Source: Pseudomonas nitroreducens
Lineage (GTDB): Bacteria; Pseudomonadota; Gammaproteobacteria; Pseudomonadales; Pseudomonadaceae
Assembly: GCF_014204515.1 (NCBI RefSeq)
Contig: NZ_JACHLI010000030.1
Location: forward strand, 34,167-98,166
Length of the DNA: 64,000 nt
Direction of reading: 5' to 3'
Shown here: in pieces, positions 44,782 through 53,333 of the stretch
How positions within the stretch are numbered: position 1 is the first letter of the stretch
How the letters are laid out: each line of letters begins with the position of its first letter
Made by a program: the position numbers and the translations under genes
Notes under the pieces: model-generated
The model's input: the letters and a program-made list of their open reading frames with translations, nothing else
Database searches by the model: none
Told to the model about the DNA's origin: nothing

Positions 44782-46119
44782 TTACAGCACGGCCAGGGGG
44801 TACTCGATGATCAGCCGCACTTCGTCGAGGTCCGATTCGAAGGCGGTGGCGCGGGTGGTCGCCTGGCGTACGCGCAGGGACAGGTCCTTGAGCTGGCCTT
44901 CCTGGAATACGTACCTGGCCTCGATGTCGCGCTCCCAGCGCTTCTGGTCCGTGAGCGGATCGCCGTTGCCATCGCGACGCATGTACACGGCGTTGGCGTT
45001 GGAGTAATCGGCGTCGCTGCCGCGGGCGTAGCGGGTCATGAAGCTCAGGCCCGGCACGCCGTAGGTGGCCATGTCGAGGTCGTAGCGGACCATCCACGAG
45101 CGCTCCTTCGGTGAGTTGAAGTCGCTGTACTGGATGGAGTTGTCCAGGTAGATCGAGTCGGCCTGGCGCAGGTAGTCGAAGTCGTTGTTGCCGTTGTTGC
45201 GCTGGTGGCTCAGGGCAACGCGGTGGGCGCCGAAGTGCACGCCGGCGCTGGCGCTCCAGATGTTGGTGTTGAACTCGCCGAGCAGCTCGCGCCCTTCGTC
45301 CTGCGACTTGTAGTAGTTGAAGCCGCCGAACAGCTCTACCGCCTCGCTGAGCGGAAAGTTCAGCGCGGTGCCGAAGTAGTACTGGTTCCAGGCGTCCTTC
45401 AGGCGGCTGCTGTAGAGGCTGACGCTGGCGTTGTCGTTGATGGCGTAGTCGCCGCCGCCATAGGCGAGCCAGGGCGAATCCACTGGGCCTGCGTAGAAGG
45501 TGGCGAAGCCGTCGTCCATCTGCCGCGACTGCGGCTGGCTCATGGAATGCAGGCGGCCGCCCTGCAGCGTCAGGCCGTCGAGGCTGGTGTTGTTCAGGGT
45601 GAAGCCACGGAAGGATTCGGGCAGCAGGCGCGAGTCGCCATAGTGCACCACGGGCGTCTCGGGGAACACGTCGCCGACCTTCAGCACCGTGTCCCACAGG
45701 CGCACCTTGGCGGCTCCGCCGGCCTTGGTGTAGTCGCTCTGGGTGCGCCCGTCATTGTCGGTGGGCAGCACGTCCACCGAGCTGCCGGCGCCGTTGCGGC
45801 CATCGCCGGTGTCGAGCTGCAAGCCGACCATGGCAAAGGCGTCGACACCCACGCCCACCGTGCCCTGGGTGAAGCCGGATTCGAACCTGCCGATGACCCC
45901 GTGGGCCCAGACTTCCGAGTAGCCGTTGCCGCGCGGCGGCACGGACTGGCCATGGCGGGCGTCACGGTTGAAGTAGAGGTTGCGGTTGAGGACCTCGAGG
46001 CTGGCGCCTTCGAAGAAGCCTTCGGCTTTCTCGTCACCTTTCGCCTCGGCGAAGATGGTCGGCGAAGCGACCCCCAGTGCCAGCAGCGAAGCCGCCAGCG
46101 GGAATTTGCGTCGATACAT
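44782..46119 (-). CDS. OprD-family outer-membrane porin
   Basis: The protein has 445 residues. Signal peptide to about residue 24 (SPTIFA|E), then the OprD pattern: FFEGASLEVLNRNLYFNRDAR, VGVGVDAFAMVGLQLDTGDGR, RLWDTVLKVGDVFP, LNNTSLDGLTLQGGRL and ARGSDADYSNAN near the eighteen-strand barrel end. OprD-family (Occ) channels admit specific small solutes such as basic amino acids or carboxylates. Which substrate is not clear. It is divergent from the cupin gene. A long 3' untranslated region with tandem repeats follows. Confidence 0.92.
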   Translation of the reverse strand: MYRRKFPLAASLLALGVASPTIFAEAKGDEKAEGFFEGASLEVLNRNLYFNRDARHGQSVPPRGNGYSEVWAHGVIGRFESGFTQGTVGVGVDAFAMVGLQLDTGDGRNGAGSSVDVLPTDNDGRTQSDYTKAGGAAKVRLWDTVLKVGDVFPETPVVHYGDSRLLPESFRGFTLNNTSLDGLTLQGGRLHSMSQPQSRQMDDGFATFYAGPVDSPWLAYGGGDYAINDNASVSLYSSRLKDAWNQYYFGTALNFPLSEAVELFGGFNYYKSQDEGRELLGEFNTNIWSASAGVHFGAHRVALSHQRNNGNNDFDYLRQADSIYLDNSIQYSDFNSPKERSWMVRYDLDMATYGVPGLSFMTRYARGSDADYSNANAVYMRRDGNGDPLTDQKRWERDIEARYVFQEGQLKDLSLRVRQATTRATAFESDLDEVRLIIEYPLAVL

Positions 46120-46382
46120 GATGTGCTCCTAGAGGCAGGATGGTCGGTTACCGCCTGCTGTTGTTGTTTTCGCCCAGGCGTGGCGAGGGCCACGGGCATC
46201 GTGTGGGAGCGCGGATAACGGGCAGGTGAGCGGCGGATGACAAATCTGTCAGATGCGGACGAAAAGGCCGGCGCGAGGCCGTGGGCAGCGCTGGTAGACA
46301 TACCGATGTCGAATCCAGGCAACTCGCCGTGGCGGTTCGTGGCTAGGGTGGCGGATCTTCCCTGCAACGACCTGGAGCTGTC

Positions 46383-46727
46383 ATGTCCGATTTCATCACC
46401 GTGCTGCGCGACACCTGCCCGACGCCCGTGCTGGATGCCACCAAGTGGAAGCGCATCGGCGGCGACCCGCACACCGTCAACCTGAATGCCTACCTGTCGG
46501 CGGACGGCAGCAAGATCATGGGTACCTGGATCTGCACCCCCGGCAAGTTCGAGGTGAACTACGAGAAGTGGGAGTACTGCCATTTCCTCGACGGCTACTG
46601 CGTCATCACCCCCGAGGGCGAGCAGCCGATCCACCTGCGCGCCGGCGATGTGTTCGTCATCGAGCCGGGCATGAAGGGCACCTGGGAAGTGGTGGAGACG
46701 GTGCGCAAGTACTTCGTCTTCGCCTGA
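46383..46727 (+). CDS. Cupin-domain protein (DUF861/Cupin_3)
   Basis: The protein has 114 residues with a single cupin barrel: GTWICTPGKFEVNYEKWEYCHFLDGYCVITPEGEQPIHLRAGDVFVIEPGMKGTWEV is the diagnostic region (about residues 47-103). It is similar to the ureidoglycine-aminohydrolase-like Cupin_3 group and to small proteins next to amino-acid or amine catabolic genes. Metal-ligand residues are partly changed (E and H in EYCHF). Function unknown. A bidirectional terminator separates it from the carboxylesterase. Confidence 0.85.
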   Translation: MSDFITVLRDTCPTPVLDATKWKRIGGDPHTVNLNAYLSADGSKIMGTWICTPGKFEVNYEKWEYCHFLDGYCVITPEGEQPIHLRAGDVFVIEPGMKGTWEVVETVRKYFVFA

Positions 46728-46744
46728 TACAGGGCGCAGACGCG

Positions 46745-46768
46745 AAGGGGAGCCGATGGCTCCCCTTT
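46745..46768. terminator. Bidirectional terminator between cupin and carboxylesterase genes
   Basis: AAGGGGAGCC-GAT-GGCTCCCCTT is flanked by short A and T runs and lies between the converging stops at 46727 and 46775. Confidence 0.8.
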
Positions 46769-46774
46769 GTCGTT

Positions 46775-48358
46775 TCAGCGGGCCGGGTAGATGTGTTCGA
46801 ACCACCAGCGCCGGCGTACGGCGTAGGGATCGTCCAGCAGTGCCGGCTGCTGGTCCAGGCTGAGCAGGGTGCGCGGCCCGGTGGCATACAGCGGCCAGGG
46901 CGGCAGCCTGTCGCCAGGGGATTGGGTGGCACCGGCGTAGTCCAGGAGCATGCCTTGCATCAGCCGTGACAAGTGATCGCGCTCCGCAGCGTCGGCGGTG
47001 TCCTGCGGAGTTCCAGCCAGCAAGCGGCCGACGTAGGTGTCCAGCTTGCCGAAGAAGTAGACCTGGTCGGCAGCGTGCTGGGCGCGGCGGCGCGGGTCGG
47101 TTTCGCGATCGAAGCGATAGACCTGCACGCGGTTCTGCGCGGCCAGGCCCTCAGCGGCCCACAGCGCTGGCATGACGAAAGCGCAGTCGCCCAGCAGGTG
47201 CATGGCGCGGACGCCGTCGTCCTCATCGGGGAATGCTCCGCGGTACAACGCCTTCGCGGCGTCCTTGAGCCCTGGCGGGATGATCGCCAGGCGCTCCACC
47301 AAGGCATCCAGGCCGAGGCGGTCGAGGTTGTCGTCCCAGTTCAGCCAGAGCCCCATCTCGTAGTGGGTGAAGCCGATCAGGATGTCGATGCCGGTGGCGG
47401 CTCCGCGCCGGGCGAACTCGATCGGGTCCAACTGTGCCCCGGCGTGGGTCTTGGGCCAGAACAGCGAGTCCATGTGGAACAGCATGTCGGTGCTTTCGGC
47501 CAGGGCATGCACTTTCGTCATCAGGGCATGGGTGTCCAGTTGCTGCAACTGCGCGAGACTGTCGATGCCGCAATCGGCGAAGAAGCCGCGCGCCAGTTCC
47601 TTCGCCGAGGCGTCGCTCAGGCCATGGCCGAGATCGCCGCTCAGGCCCGGCAGGCCGGCGTAGCCGCTCATCATCACCACGCGCCGCACCAGCCCCTGCA
47701 GGTGGCCACCGGCGAGCAGCCAGCTGATGTCGATGCTGCCGGCAGACTCGCCCATCAGGGTGATGTTGTCCGCGTCGCCACCGAACCGGGCGATGTTCTG
47801 CCGAATCCAGCGCAGCGCCTGGAGCTGGTCGAGCAGGCCATGGGAATGCGCGCCGGCGAACTCCTCGCCGCCCAGCACGCTGACGTCGAGAAAGCCGAAC
47901 AGGCCCAAGCGGTAGTTCAGCGAGACGAACACCACGTCACCGTTCGCCGCCAGCACGTCGCCGTGGTAGCACTTCAGGCGGCTGCTCTCCAGCCAGTTGG
48001 CGCCGCCGTGGATCCAGACCAGCACCGGCTTGCCGCTGGCGGCCGGGTCGCGGGTCCAGACGTTCAGCGTCAGGCAATCCTCGGAGCCCACCCAGGGGCG
48101 CCCCGGCAGCGGATCGCTGTCGCTGAACTCGGCGTACTCGCCCTCGGTTTCATCGAACAGCTGCGCGGCCGCCGCGCCGAAGCGCTCGGCGCTGCGCACT
48201 TCGTTCCAGGGGCGGTGGGGTTGCGGCGGGCGAAAGCGCAATTCACCCAGCGGCGGCTCGGCGTAGCGAATGCCGAGGTAGCGGTACAGCCCGCTGGCTG
48301 GATCGAAGGCGCCGCGCAGCGGGCCCTGGGCGGTGTGGACGAGGGTCGGGTCGGTCAT
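46775..48358 (-). CDS. Type-B carboxylesterase (cholinesterase-like alpha/beta hydrolase)
   Basis: The protein has 527 residues. The oxyanion hole HGGANW, the nucleophile elbow GESAGS, and the catalytic His in HAADQVYFFG all match the family; SEDCLTLNVW is the type-B signature 2. There is no signal peptide, so it is cytoplasmic. It hydrolyses carboxylic esters, natural substrate unknown. ATG 48358 with AGGA 7 nt upstream is chosen; a GTG one codon earlier is the alternative. The binding-protein gene lies 54 nt upstream on the same strand, so they may share an operon. Confidence 0.9.
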   Translation of the reverse strand: MTDPTLVHTAQGPLRGAFDPASGLYRYLGIRYAEPPLGELRFRPPQPHRPWNEVRSAERFGAAAAQLFDETEGEYAEFSDSDPLPGRPWVGSEDCLTLNVWTRDPAASGKPVLVWIHGGANWLESSRLKCYHGDVLAANGDVVFVSLNYRLGLFGFLDVSVLGGEEFAGAHSHGLLDQLQALRWIRQNIARFGGDADNITLMGESAGSIDISWLLAGGHLQGLVRRVVMMSGYAGLPGLSGDLGHGLSDASAKELARGFFADCGIDSLAQLQQLDTHALMTKVHALAESTDMLFHMDSLFWPKTHAGAQLDPIEFARRGAATGIDILIGFTHYEMGLWLNWDDNLDRLGLDALVERLAIIPPGLKDAAKALYRGAFPDEDDGVRAMHLLGDCAFVMPALWAAEGLAAQNRVQVYRFDRETDPRRRAQHAADQVYFFGKLDTYVGRLLAGTPQDTADAAERDHLSRLMQGMLLDYAGATQSPGDRLPPWPLYATGPRTLLSLDQQPALLDDPYAVRRRWWFEHIYPAR

Positions 48359-48412
48359 CACGAAATTCCTGGGGCGGGCGAGGGCGCCCGCCGTTGCAGC
48401 GGAGAAGGGGAG

Positions 48413-49501
48413 TCAGAGGCCGCTCTTGAAGCGGTTCCAGGCGCGGGTCATCAAGCGCAGGTCTTCCGGCGTCGGGTTGGACTGCCAGAACATCTTCTGG
48501 CGCACCGCTGCGGGCGGGAACACCGTGGGGTTGTTCGCCACCTCGGCAGGCAACAGTGCCTGGCTGGCCGGGACTGCCGTGGCATAGCCGACGGTGGCGG
48601 TGAAGTCGGCGCTGACCTTGGGTTCGAGTATCTGGTTCATGAAGCGGTAGGCGGCCTCGGGGTTGGGGGCGTTGCGCGGCATGGCCATGAAGCCGAACCA
48701 GGCGACCGTGCCTTCCCTGGGCGCGATGTAGCGAATCTCATCGCTCTTGCCGGCTTCCTGGGCGCGGCGGCGGGCGATCTCCACGTCGCCGGACCAGCCC
48801 AGCACCAGGCACACGTTGCCGTTGGCCAGGTCGTTGATGTAGCTGCCGGAGTTGATGTAACGCAGGCTCGGCTTGATCCCGTCGAGCAGCCGGTTGGCCT
48901 TGTCGAGGCTCTCGCGGGTGGGCTTCTGCGGGTCGAGGCCGAGGTAGTTGAGGACGATAGGGTAGACGTCCTCCGGGCTGTCGATCAGGCCGACACCGCA
49001 GTCCTTGAGCTGGCTGGCGTTGGCCGGCTTGAACAGCAGGTCGTAGGAGTCCATCGGCGCGTTGGGCAGGCGCGCCTTGACCAGCGTCGCGTTGACCCCG
49101 AGGCCGGTGGTGCCCCAGTCGTAGATGAAGGCGTGGCGGTTGCCCGGGTCCTTGCCTTCGACGAACTTCATCAGCTGCGGGTCGAGATTCTTCCAGTTGG
49201 GCAGCTGGCTGCGGTCCAGCTCCTGCAGCGCGCCGGCCTTGATCAATTGCTCCAGCGAGGTGCCCGAGGGCACGACCACGTCGTAGCCGCTGTTGCCGGT
49301 GAGCAGCTTCACCATCAGCGTCGACTCGTTGTCGAAGGTGTCGTACTGCACGCTGATGCCGGTGGCGGCCTGGAAGTCCCTGATGGTGTCCTGGCCGATC
49401 AGGTCGGACCAGTTGTACACGCGTACCTGCTGCTGGGCGGCGCCCGCAGCGGGAATCGAGAGCGCGGCGAGCATGCCGAGCGCCAGCTTGATGCCTTTCA
49501 T
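48413..49501 (-). CDS. PotF/SpuD-like polyamine-type periplasmic binding protein
   Basis: The protein has 362 residues. Signal peptide near AAGAA at residue 22, then VYNWSDLIGQDTIRDFQAATGI, DVVVPSGTSLEQLIKAGALQ and NDLANGNVCLVLGWSGDVEIARRRA, typical of the PotD/PotF/SpuD family. It would capture putrescine, spermidine or a related amine in the periplasm. No ATP-binding or permease genes are adjacent, so it must work with a transporter encoded elsewhere or act as a sensor. A TetR gene is divergent and a strong palindrome lies between them. The esterase gene follows downstream. Confidence 0.9.
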   Translation of the reverse strand: MKGIKLALGMLAALSIPAAGAAQQQVRVYNWSDLIGQDTIRDFQAATGISVQYDTFDNESTLMVKLLTGNSGYDVVVPSGTSLEQLIKAGALQELDRSQLPNWKNLDPQLMKFVEGKDPGNRHAFIYDWGTTGLGVNATLVKARLPNAPMDSYDLLFKPANASQLKDCGVGLIDSPEDVYPIVLNYLGLDPQKPTRESLDKANRLLDGIKPSLRYINSGSYINDLANGNVCLVLGWSGDVEIARRRAQEAGKSDEIRYIAPREGTVAWFGFMAMPRNAPNPEAAYRFMNQILEPKVSADFTATVGYATAVPASQALLPAEVANNPTVFPPAAVRQKMFWQSNPTPEDLRLMTRAWNRFKSGL

Positions 49502-49548
49502 CTTCGGTGGACCTCAGGGGTTCTTGTTGTTGTGAAAACTGTATTTTC

Positions 49549-49572
49549 CTACAAAGTTGTAGTCAACTACAA
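49549..49572. promoter_or_regulatory. Operator palindromes between the binding-protein and TetR genes
   Basis: CTACAA-AG-TTGTAG and TTGTAGT-CA-ACTACAA overlap in one 24-nt block, so three alternating half-sites of CTACAA/TTGTAG occur in a row. The block lies 48 nt from the binding-protein start and 85 nt from the TetR start. It is a strong candidate for binding of one or two TetR dimers, controlling both genes. Confidence 0.75.
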
Positions 49573-49656
49573 TTTTGTTGCCATGCCCGGACGGCTTTCC
49601 CGATTCCATGGCTTGAGTAGAATGCGTCCCTGAACCCGAACCGACACGGAGCCGCC

Positions 49657-50289
49657 ATGCCCGCCCACAAGCCCGCCGCCGAGACCTCGCTGCGCGAACG
49701 CAAGAAGGAAAAGCAGCGCCAGGCGCTGATCGACAGCGCCACCGAGCTGTTCCGCGAGCGCACCTTCGCCAATACGCGCATGGAGGACATTGCCGCCGTG
49801 GTCGAAGTCGGGGTGACCACGGTCTACAACTACTTCCCCAGCAAGCACGAGCTGCTGGTGGCGATCATCGACAACCAGGTGACGCTGGCGCAGCACAAGG
49901 TCGGGCGGGTGCTGGATGCGCTGCCGGAGGAGCCGGTGGAAGGGCTGGCGAAGATGATCGGCGCCGACTACGGCAACATGGACCGCCCCGAGGACAAGCG
50001 TCTGTGGCGCGAACTGCTGGCGGTGATGCTGTTTGCCAGTGCCGAGCATGGCGAGATCGAGCAGTCGCGCAATCGCTTTCGCGAGGCTCTGGGCCGGGCG
50101 CTGACGAGCTACATCGAGCGCGGGAGGCTGCGCGCGGAATGCGAGGTGGAGGCGGTGGTGGACATCGTCTACGCCATCTATGCCTACCACTTCCGCAGCC
50201 TGGCCTGTGCCGACAAGGCGCGCACCCGCGACGCGCTGAAGCTGGTGCGCCGCGACCTCGAGGTGCTGCTGCGGCCGCACCTCGTCTGA
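49657..50289 (+). CDS. TetR-family transcriptional regulator
   Basis: The protein has 210 residues. The helix-turn-helix at about residues 20-65 is clear: ALIDSATELFRERTFANTRMEDIAAVVEVGVTTVYNYFPSKHELL. The C-terminal ligand domain is all-helical with no family-specific match that I know. It is divergent from the orphan binding-protein gene with the palindromic operator between, so it should control that gene and itself. The inducer may be an amine transported by the binding protein, which is inference. Confidence 0.9.
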   Translation: MPAHKPAAETSLRERKKEKQRQALIDSATELFRERTFANTRMEDIAAVVEVGVTTVYNYFPSKHELLVAIIDNQVTLAQHKVGRVLDALPEEPVEGLAKMIGADYGNMDRPEDKRLWRELLAVMLFASAEHGEIEQSRNRFREALGRALTSYIERGRLRAECEVEAVVDIVYAIYAYHFRSLACADKARTRDALKLVRRDLEVLLRPHLV

Positions 50290-50295
50290 GCCGCG

Positions 50296-50988
50296 TTACT
50301 GCGGCCCGTCGCTGACCGACCAACTGGCCGCCGACACGTAGGGCGCCAGCGCCAGTTCGCCGACCAGGGCTTCGAGCAGGCTGTCCTTGTCGCTGGGCGC
50401 CAGTACCAGGGCGGCCACTTCCACTTCGCCGCCGGTCTTGCGTGCGTGGCTTTCCAGGCTCTGCAGGGCCAGGCCGTTGGCGCTCAGGCGGCGCAGCAGG
50501 GTGGAGCGCACCAGCGCTTCCTGCTGGGCCTCGGTGACGGCCTCGACGGTATAGTAGCGCTCGCTGCTCGGCTCGATAGGGGCATGGCGCTGGATCCAGC
50601 GGGTTACCGAGGGCAGGGTCAGGTTGCACAGCACGATGAGCAGCGTGGCGACCAGCGCCGCGGCGAGGAAGCCGCTGCCCGCCAGCACGCCCACCGCGCC
50701 GGTGCACCAGACCGTGGCCGCGGTGCTCAGGCCGCGCACGCTGAGGCCGTCGCGCATGATCACGCCGGCGCCGAGGAAGCCGATGCCGGTGACCACCTGG
50801 GCGGACATGCGCACCACCTGGTCCTCCGCGCCCATGAGAAAGGGCAGGGTGGCGAAGGTGGCCGCGCCGAGGGACACCAGGCCGTGGGTAGCGACCCCGG
50901 TGAAGCGCTGGCGCCACTGGCGCTCCATGCCGATCAGCGCGCCGAAGCAGAGCGCCGCGAAGAGGTCGAGGATGATGTTGAAGTACAT
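50296..50988 (-). CDS. MgtC/SapB-family membrane protein
   Basis: The protein has 230 residues. Four or five N-terminal helices with the MgtC pattern GALIGMERQWRQRFTG and GIGFLGAGVIM, followed by a soluble C-terminal domain of about 85 residues (ACT-like in MgtC). MgtC proteins interact with F-type ATPase and are needed for growth under low magnesium and in macrophages. No PhoP site was recognised. It is convergent with the TetR gene, the stops being 7 nt apart. The 303-nt region upstream (50989-51291) has only a repeat pair. Confidence 0.85.
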   Translation of the reverse strand: MYFNIILDLFAALCFGALIGMERQWRQRFTGVATHGLVSLGAATFATLPFLMGAEDQVVRMSAQVVTGIGFLGAGVIMRDGLSVRGLSTAATVWCTGAVGVLAGSGFLAAALVATLLIVLCNLTLPSVTRWIQRHAPIEPSSERYYTVEAVTEAQQEALVRSTLLRRLSANGLALQSLESHARKTGGEVEVAALVLAPSDKDSLLEALVGELALAPYVSAASWSVSDGPQ

Positions 50989-51123
50989 GCAGTTGTGCTC
51001 CGCGCCGGCCTTGCGCCGATGCTTCGGGAAAGGGGCAGTGTGCCCCCGGTGAATGAGAAGGTGCGTCCAGTCTAACGGGCTGGCGGGCGAAACGGGCTGA
51101 CCTGTCGCAGGCGGGCTGTGGCC

Positions 51124-51205
51124 TGTAGGAGCTAGCTTGCTGGCGAAAAAGACTTCCCGGCGACCTCGTAGTCAAGCGGTTCGCGAGCAAGCTCGCTCCT
51201 ACGAA
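51124..51205. repeat. Inverted pair of GTAGGAGC-type repeats
   Basis: TGTAGGAGCTAGCTTGCTGGCG at the left and GCGAGCAAGCTCGCTCCTACG at the right form inverted copies about 40 nt apart between mgtC-like and NIPSNAP genes. Confidence 0.8.
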
Positions 51206-51291
51206 GAGCCATCTGCCGGGGAGGCCGCTTGGGCGTTGCCGCGAGAAATAGGTAGAGTGGCCGTCCCTTTCACCGGAAGAGAGTCGGCCCG

Positions 51292-51600
51292 ATGGTCACC
51301 TGTTATCTGCGCTACGTACTGGACCCGTACAAGCTCAAGGAATTCGAACACTACGGCCGCTTGTGGATCCCGCTGGTGGAACGCTTCGGCGGCCAGCACC
51401 ACGGTTACTTCCTGCCCTCCGAAGGCGCCAGCAATATTGCCCTGGCGATGTTCACCTTCCCCAGCCTGGCCGAGTACGAACGCTACCGGCAGCAGTCCAT
51501 GGACGATCCCGAATGCCAGGCCGCGTTCCGCTACGCCGAGGAAACCCGCTGCATCCTCAGTTACGAGCGCAGCTTCTTCCGGCCGGTGTTTGGCAGCTGA
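51292..51600 (+). CDS. NIPSNAP-family protein
   Basis: The protein has 102 residues with one ferredoxin-like alpha-beta domain of the NIPSNAP/dimeric alpha-beta barrel type: YLRYVLDPYKLKEFEHYGRLWIPLVERFGG and MFTFPSLAEYERYRQQSMDDPECQAA. It is single-domain and cytoplasmic. The role of bacterial NIPSNAP proteins is unclear; some are near amine or aromatic catabolism genes. The ATG at 51292 has a GGAAGAGAG site. Repeat DNA follows. Confidence 0.87.
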   Translation: MVTCYLRYVLDPYKLKEFEHYGRLWIPLVERFGGQHHGYFLPSEGASNIALAMFTFPSLAEYERYRQQSMDDPECQAAFRYAEETRCILSYERSFFRPVFGS

Positions 51601-51623
51601 TCGGCCGCCCCATGGCGCTGGAA

Positions 51624-51888
51624 TCATCGCGGACGGAGTCCGCTCCTACGCAGGTATCAGGTTCGGTAGGAGCGGACTCTGTCCGCGATTGCCATCCGCT
51701 GGCAGAGGAGCAACGTTGTAGGGCGCATAACGCCAGGGGCGTTATCCGCCGCTGTGGCGGATAACCCGTGCCGGGTTATGCGCCCTACGGACCGAGCGAT
51801 CCTGGCTGGAATCATCGCGGACGAAGTCCGCTCCTACGCAGGTATCAGGCTCGGTAAGAGCGGACTCCGTCCGCGATTGCCATCCGCT
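51624..51888. repeat. Repeat cluster between NIPSNAP and oprJ genes
   Basis: The 314-nt gap contains two inverted pairs of the ATCGCGGACGGAGTCCGCTCCTAC family (about 51625-51690 and 51815-51880), flanking a GTAGGGCGCATAAC...GCGCCCTAC double stem-loop (51718-51788). The outer modules share a CTCCTACGCAGGTATCAG link and a GATTGCCATCCGCTGGCAGAGGAGCA tail, so the module was duplicated as a block. No conventional terminator for mexCD-oprJ was seen. Confidence 0.85.
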
Positions 51889-51914
51889 GGCAGAGGAGCA
51901 GCACAAGCGCTCGA

Positions 51915-53333
51915 TCAACGCCGCGCCGTGACCTCGCCGCTCCAGCCACCGCCCAGGGCGCGGAACAGGTCCACCAGGGCGATCTGCCGCTGGGTGCTGG
52001 TCTCGATGTAGGCCGACTCGTTGACGAAGTTGCTGCGCTGCGCGTCGAGGTAGCGCAGGTGGCTGTCGACGCCGCCCTCGTAGCGTGCCTTGGCCAGCTT
52101 CAACGTCTCGTTGGTGGTGTTGGCCAGGGCCCGGCGTGCGGCTTCCTCGCGGCGCAGGGTGTCGGTGGCGGCGAGGGCGTCGGCCACTTCGCGGAACGCG
52201 GTCTGGATGGTGCCTTCGTAGGCGGCCACCGCCGAGTCCTTGCGCACCTTGGCCAGGTCGAGATTGGCGCTGTTGCGCCCGGCATCGAAGATCGGCAGCG
52301 ACAGGGTCGGCACGAAGCTCCACGAGCGCGAGCCACCGTCGAACAGACCGGACATCGCCGCGCTGGACGTACCGAAGCTGCCGGTCAGGCTGATGCGCGG
52401 GAAGAACGCCGCGCGGGCCGCTCCGATGTCGGCGTTGCGTGCCTTGAGCAGGTGCTCGGCGGCGAGGATGTCCGGGCGCCGCTCGATCAGCTCCGACGGA
52501 GTTCCTGGCGCGATGTCCTGGATCAGCATCGGCTTGTCCTGCGGCACCTGCGGGATGCGTTTGGCCGCATCGCTGGTGCCGAGCAGCAGTACCAGCGCGT
52601 TGAGCGCCTGCTGCTTCTGCCGAGCATTGCTTTCCAGCTCGGCACGGGACTGTTCCACCAGCCCCAGCGCTTCCTGATAGTCCAGCGCGGTGGCCGCGCC
52701 GGCAGTGCGCCGCTGGCCGATCAGGCTGAGCGAATCCTCGCGGCTGGCCAGGGTCTGCTCGGTCAGCTGCAGGCGGCGCTGGGCACCGTCGTAGGTGAGA
52801 TAGGCCTGGCTGACCTCGGCGATCAGCGCGATACGCGCGCTGCGGGCGGCTTCCTCGGTGGACAGGTACTGCTCCAGCGCCGCGTCGGTCAGGCTCTTCA
52901 CCCGGCCGAACAGGTCCAGCTCGTACTCGGGCAGCGCCAGGCCGACCTGGTAGCTGCTGCTCACCGCCGAACTGCCGCTGCTGGAAAGGTCCGCCGGCAG
53001 CCGCTGGCGATTGCCGTTGGCGGCTCCGCTCAGGGCGGGCACGCGCTCCGAGCGCTGGATGCGGTACTGCGCACGGGCCTGTTCGATGTCCAGCAGGGTC
53101 TGGCGCAGCGAACGGTTGTTGTCCAGGGCGACGTTCACCAGGCCGCGCAGTTCGCTGTCGACGATGAAGCTCTGCCAGTCCAGATTGCTCGCCGCCGCGC
53201 CGGGCTGGGCGGCGGGGCCGTTCCAGCTCTGCGCCACCGGTGCCTCGGGGCGTTCGTAGGTGGGCGCCATGGAGCAGCCACCCAGGATCAGGGCCGCCAG
53301 CAGGGTCAGGGCGGGTTTGCGCAGGGTACTCAT
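51915..53333 (-). CDS. oprJ: OprJ-like outer-membrane efflux lipoprotein
   Basis: The protein has 472 residues. The lipobox is LGGC (Cys near residue 20), followed by SMAPTYERPEAPVA as in OprJ, then two OEP domains with LPEYELDLFGRVKSLTDAALEQ, DIAPGTPSELIERRPDILAAEH and YLDAQRSNFVNE. It is the outer-membrane exit channel of MexCD. Its ATG overlaps the mexD stop (ATGA). It resembles P. aeruginosa OprJ by memory. Confidence 0.93.
   Translation of the reverse strand: MSTLRKPALTLLAALILGGCSMAPTYERPEAPVAQSWNGPAAQPGAAASNLDWQSFIVDSELRGLVNVALDNNRSLRQTLLDIEQARAQYRIQRSERVPALSGAANGNRQRLPADLSSSGSSAVSSSYQVGLALPEYELDLFGRVKSLTDAALEQYLSTEEAARSARIALIAEVSQAYLTYDGAQRRLQLTEQTLASREDSLSLIGQRRTAGAATALDYQEALGLVEQSRAELESNARQKQQALNALVLLLGTSDAAKRIPQVPQDKPMLIQDIAPGTPSELIERRPDILAAEHLLKARNADIGAARAAFFPRISLTGSFGTSSAAMSGLFDGGSRSWSFVPTLSLPIFDAGRNSANLDLAKVRKDSAVAAYEGTIQTAFREVADALAATDTLRREEAARRALANTTNETLKLAKARYEGGVDSHLRYLDAQRSNFVNESAYIETSTQRQIALVDLFRALGGGWSGEVTARR

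Noticed and set aside
51137..51721. Plus-strand frame of 194 codons around the NIPSNAP gene
   Set aside because: It includes translated repeat DNA and overlaps the NIPSNAP gene in another frame.
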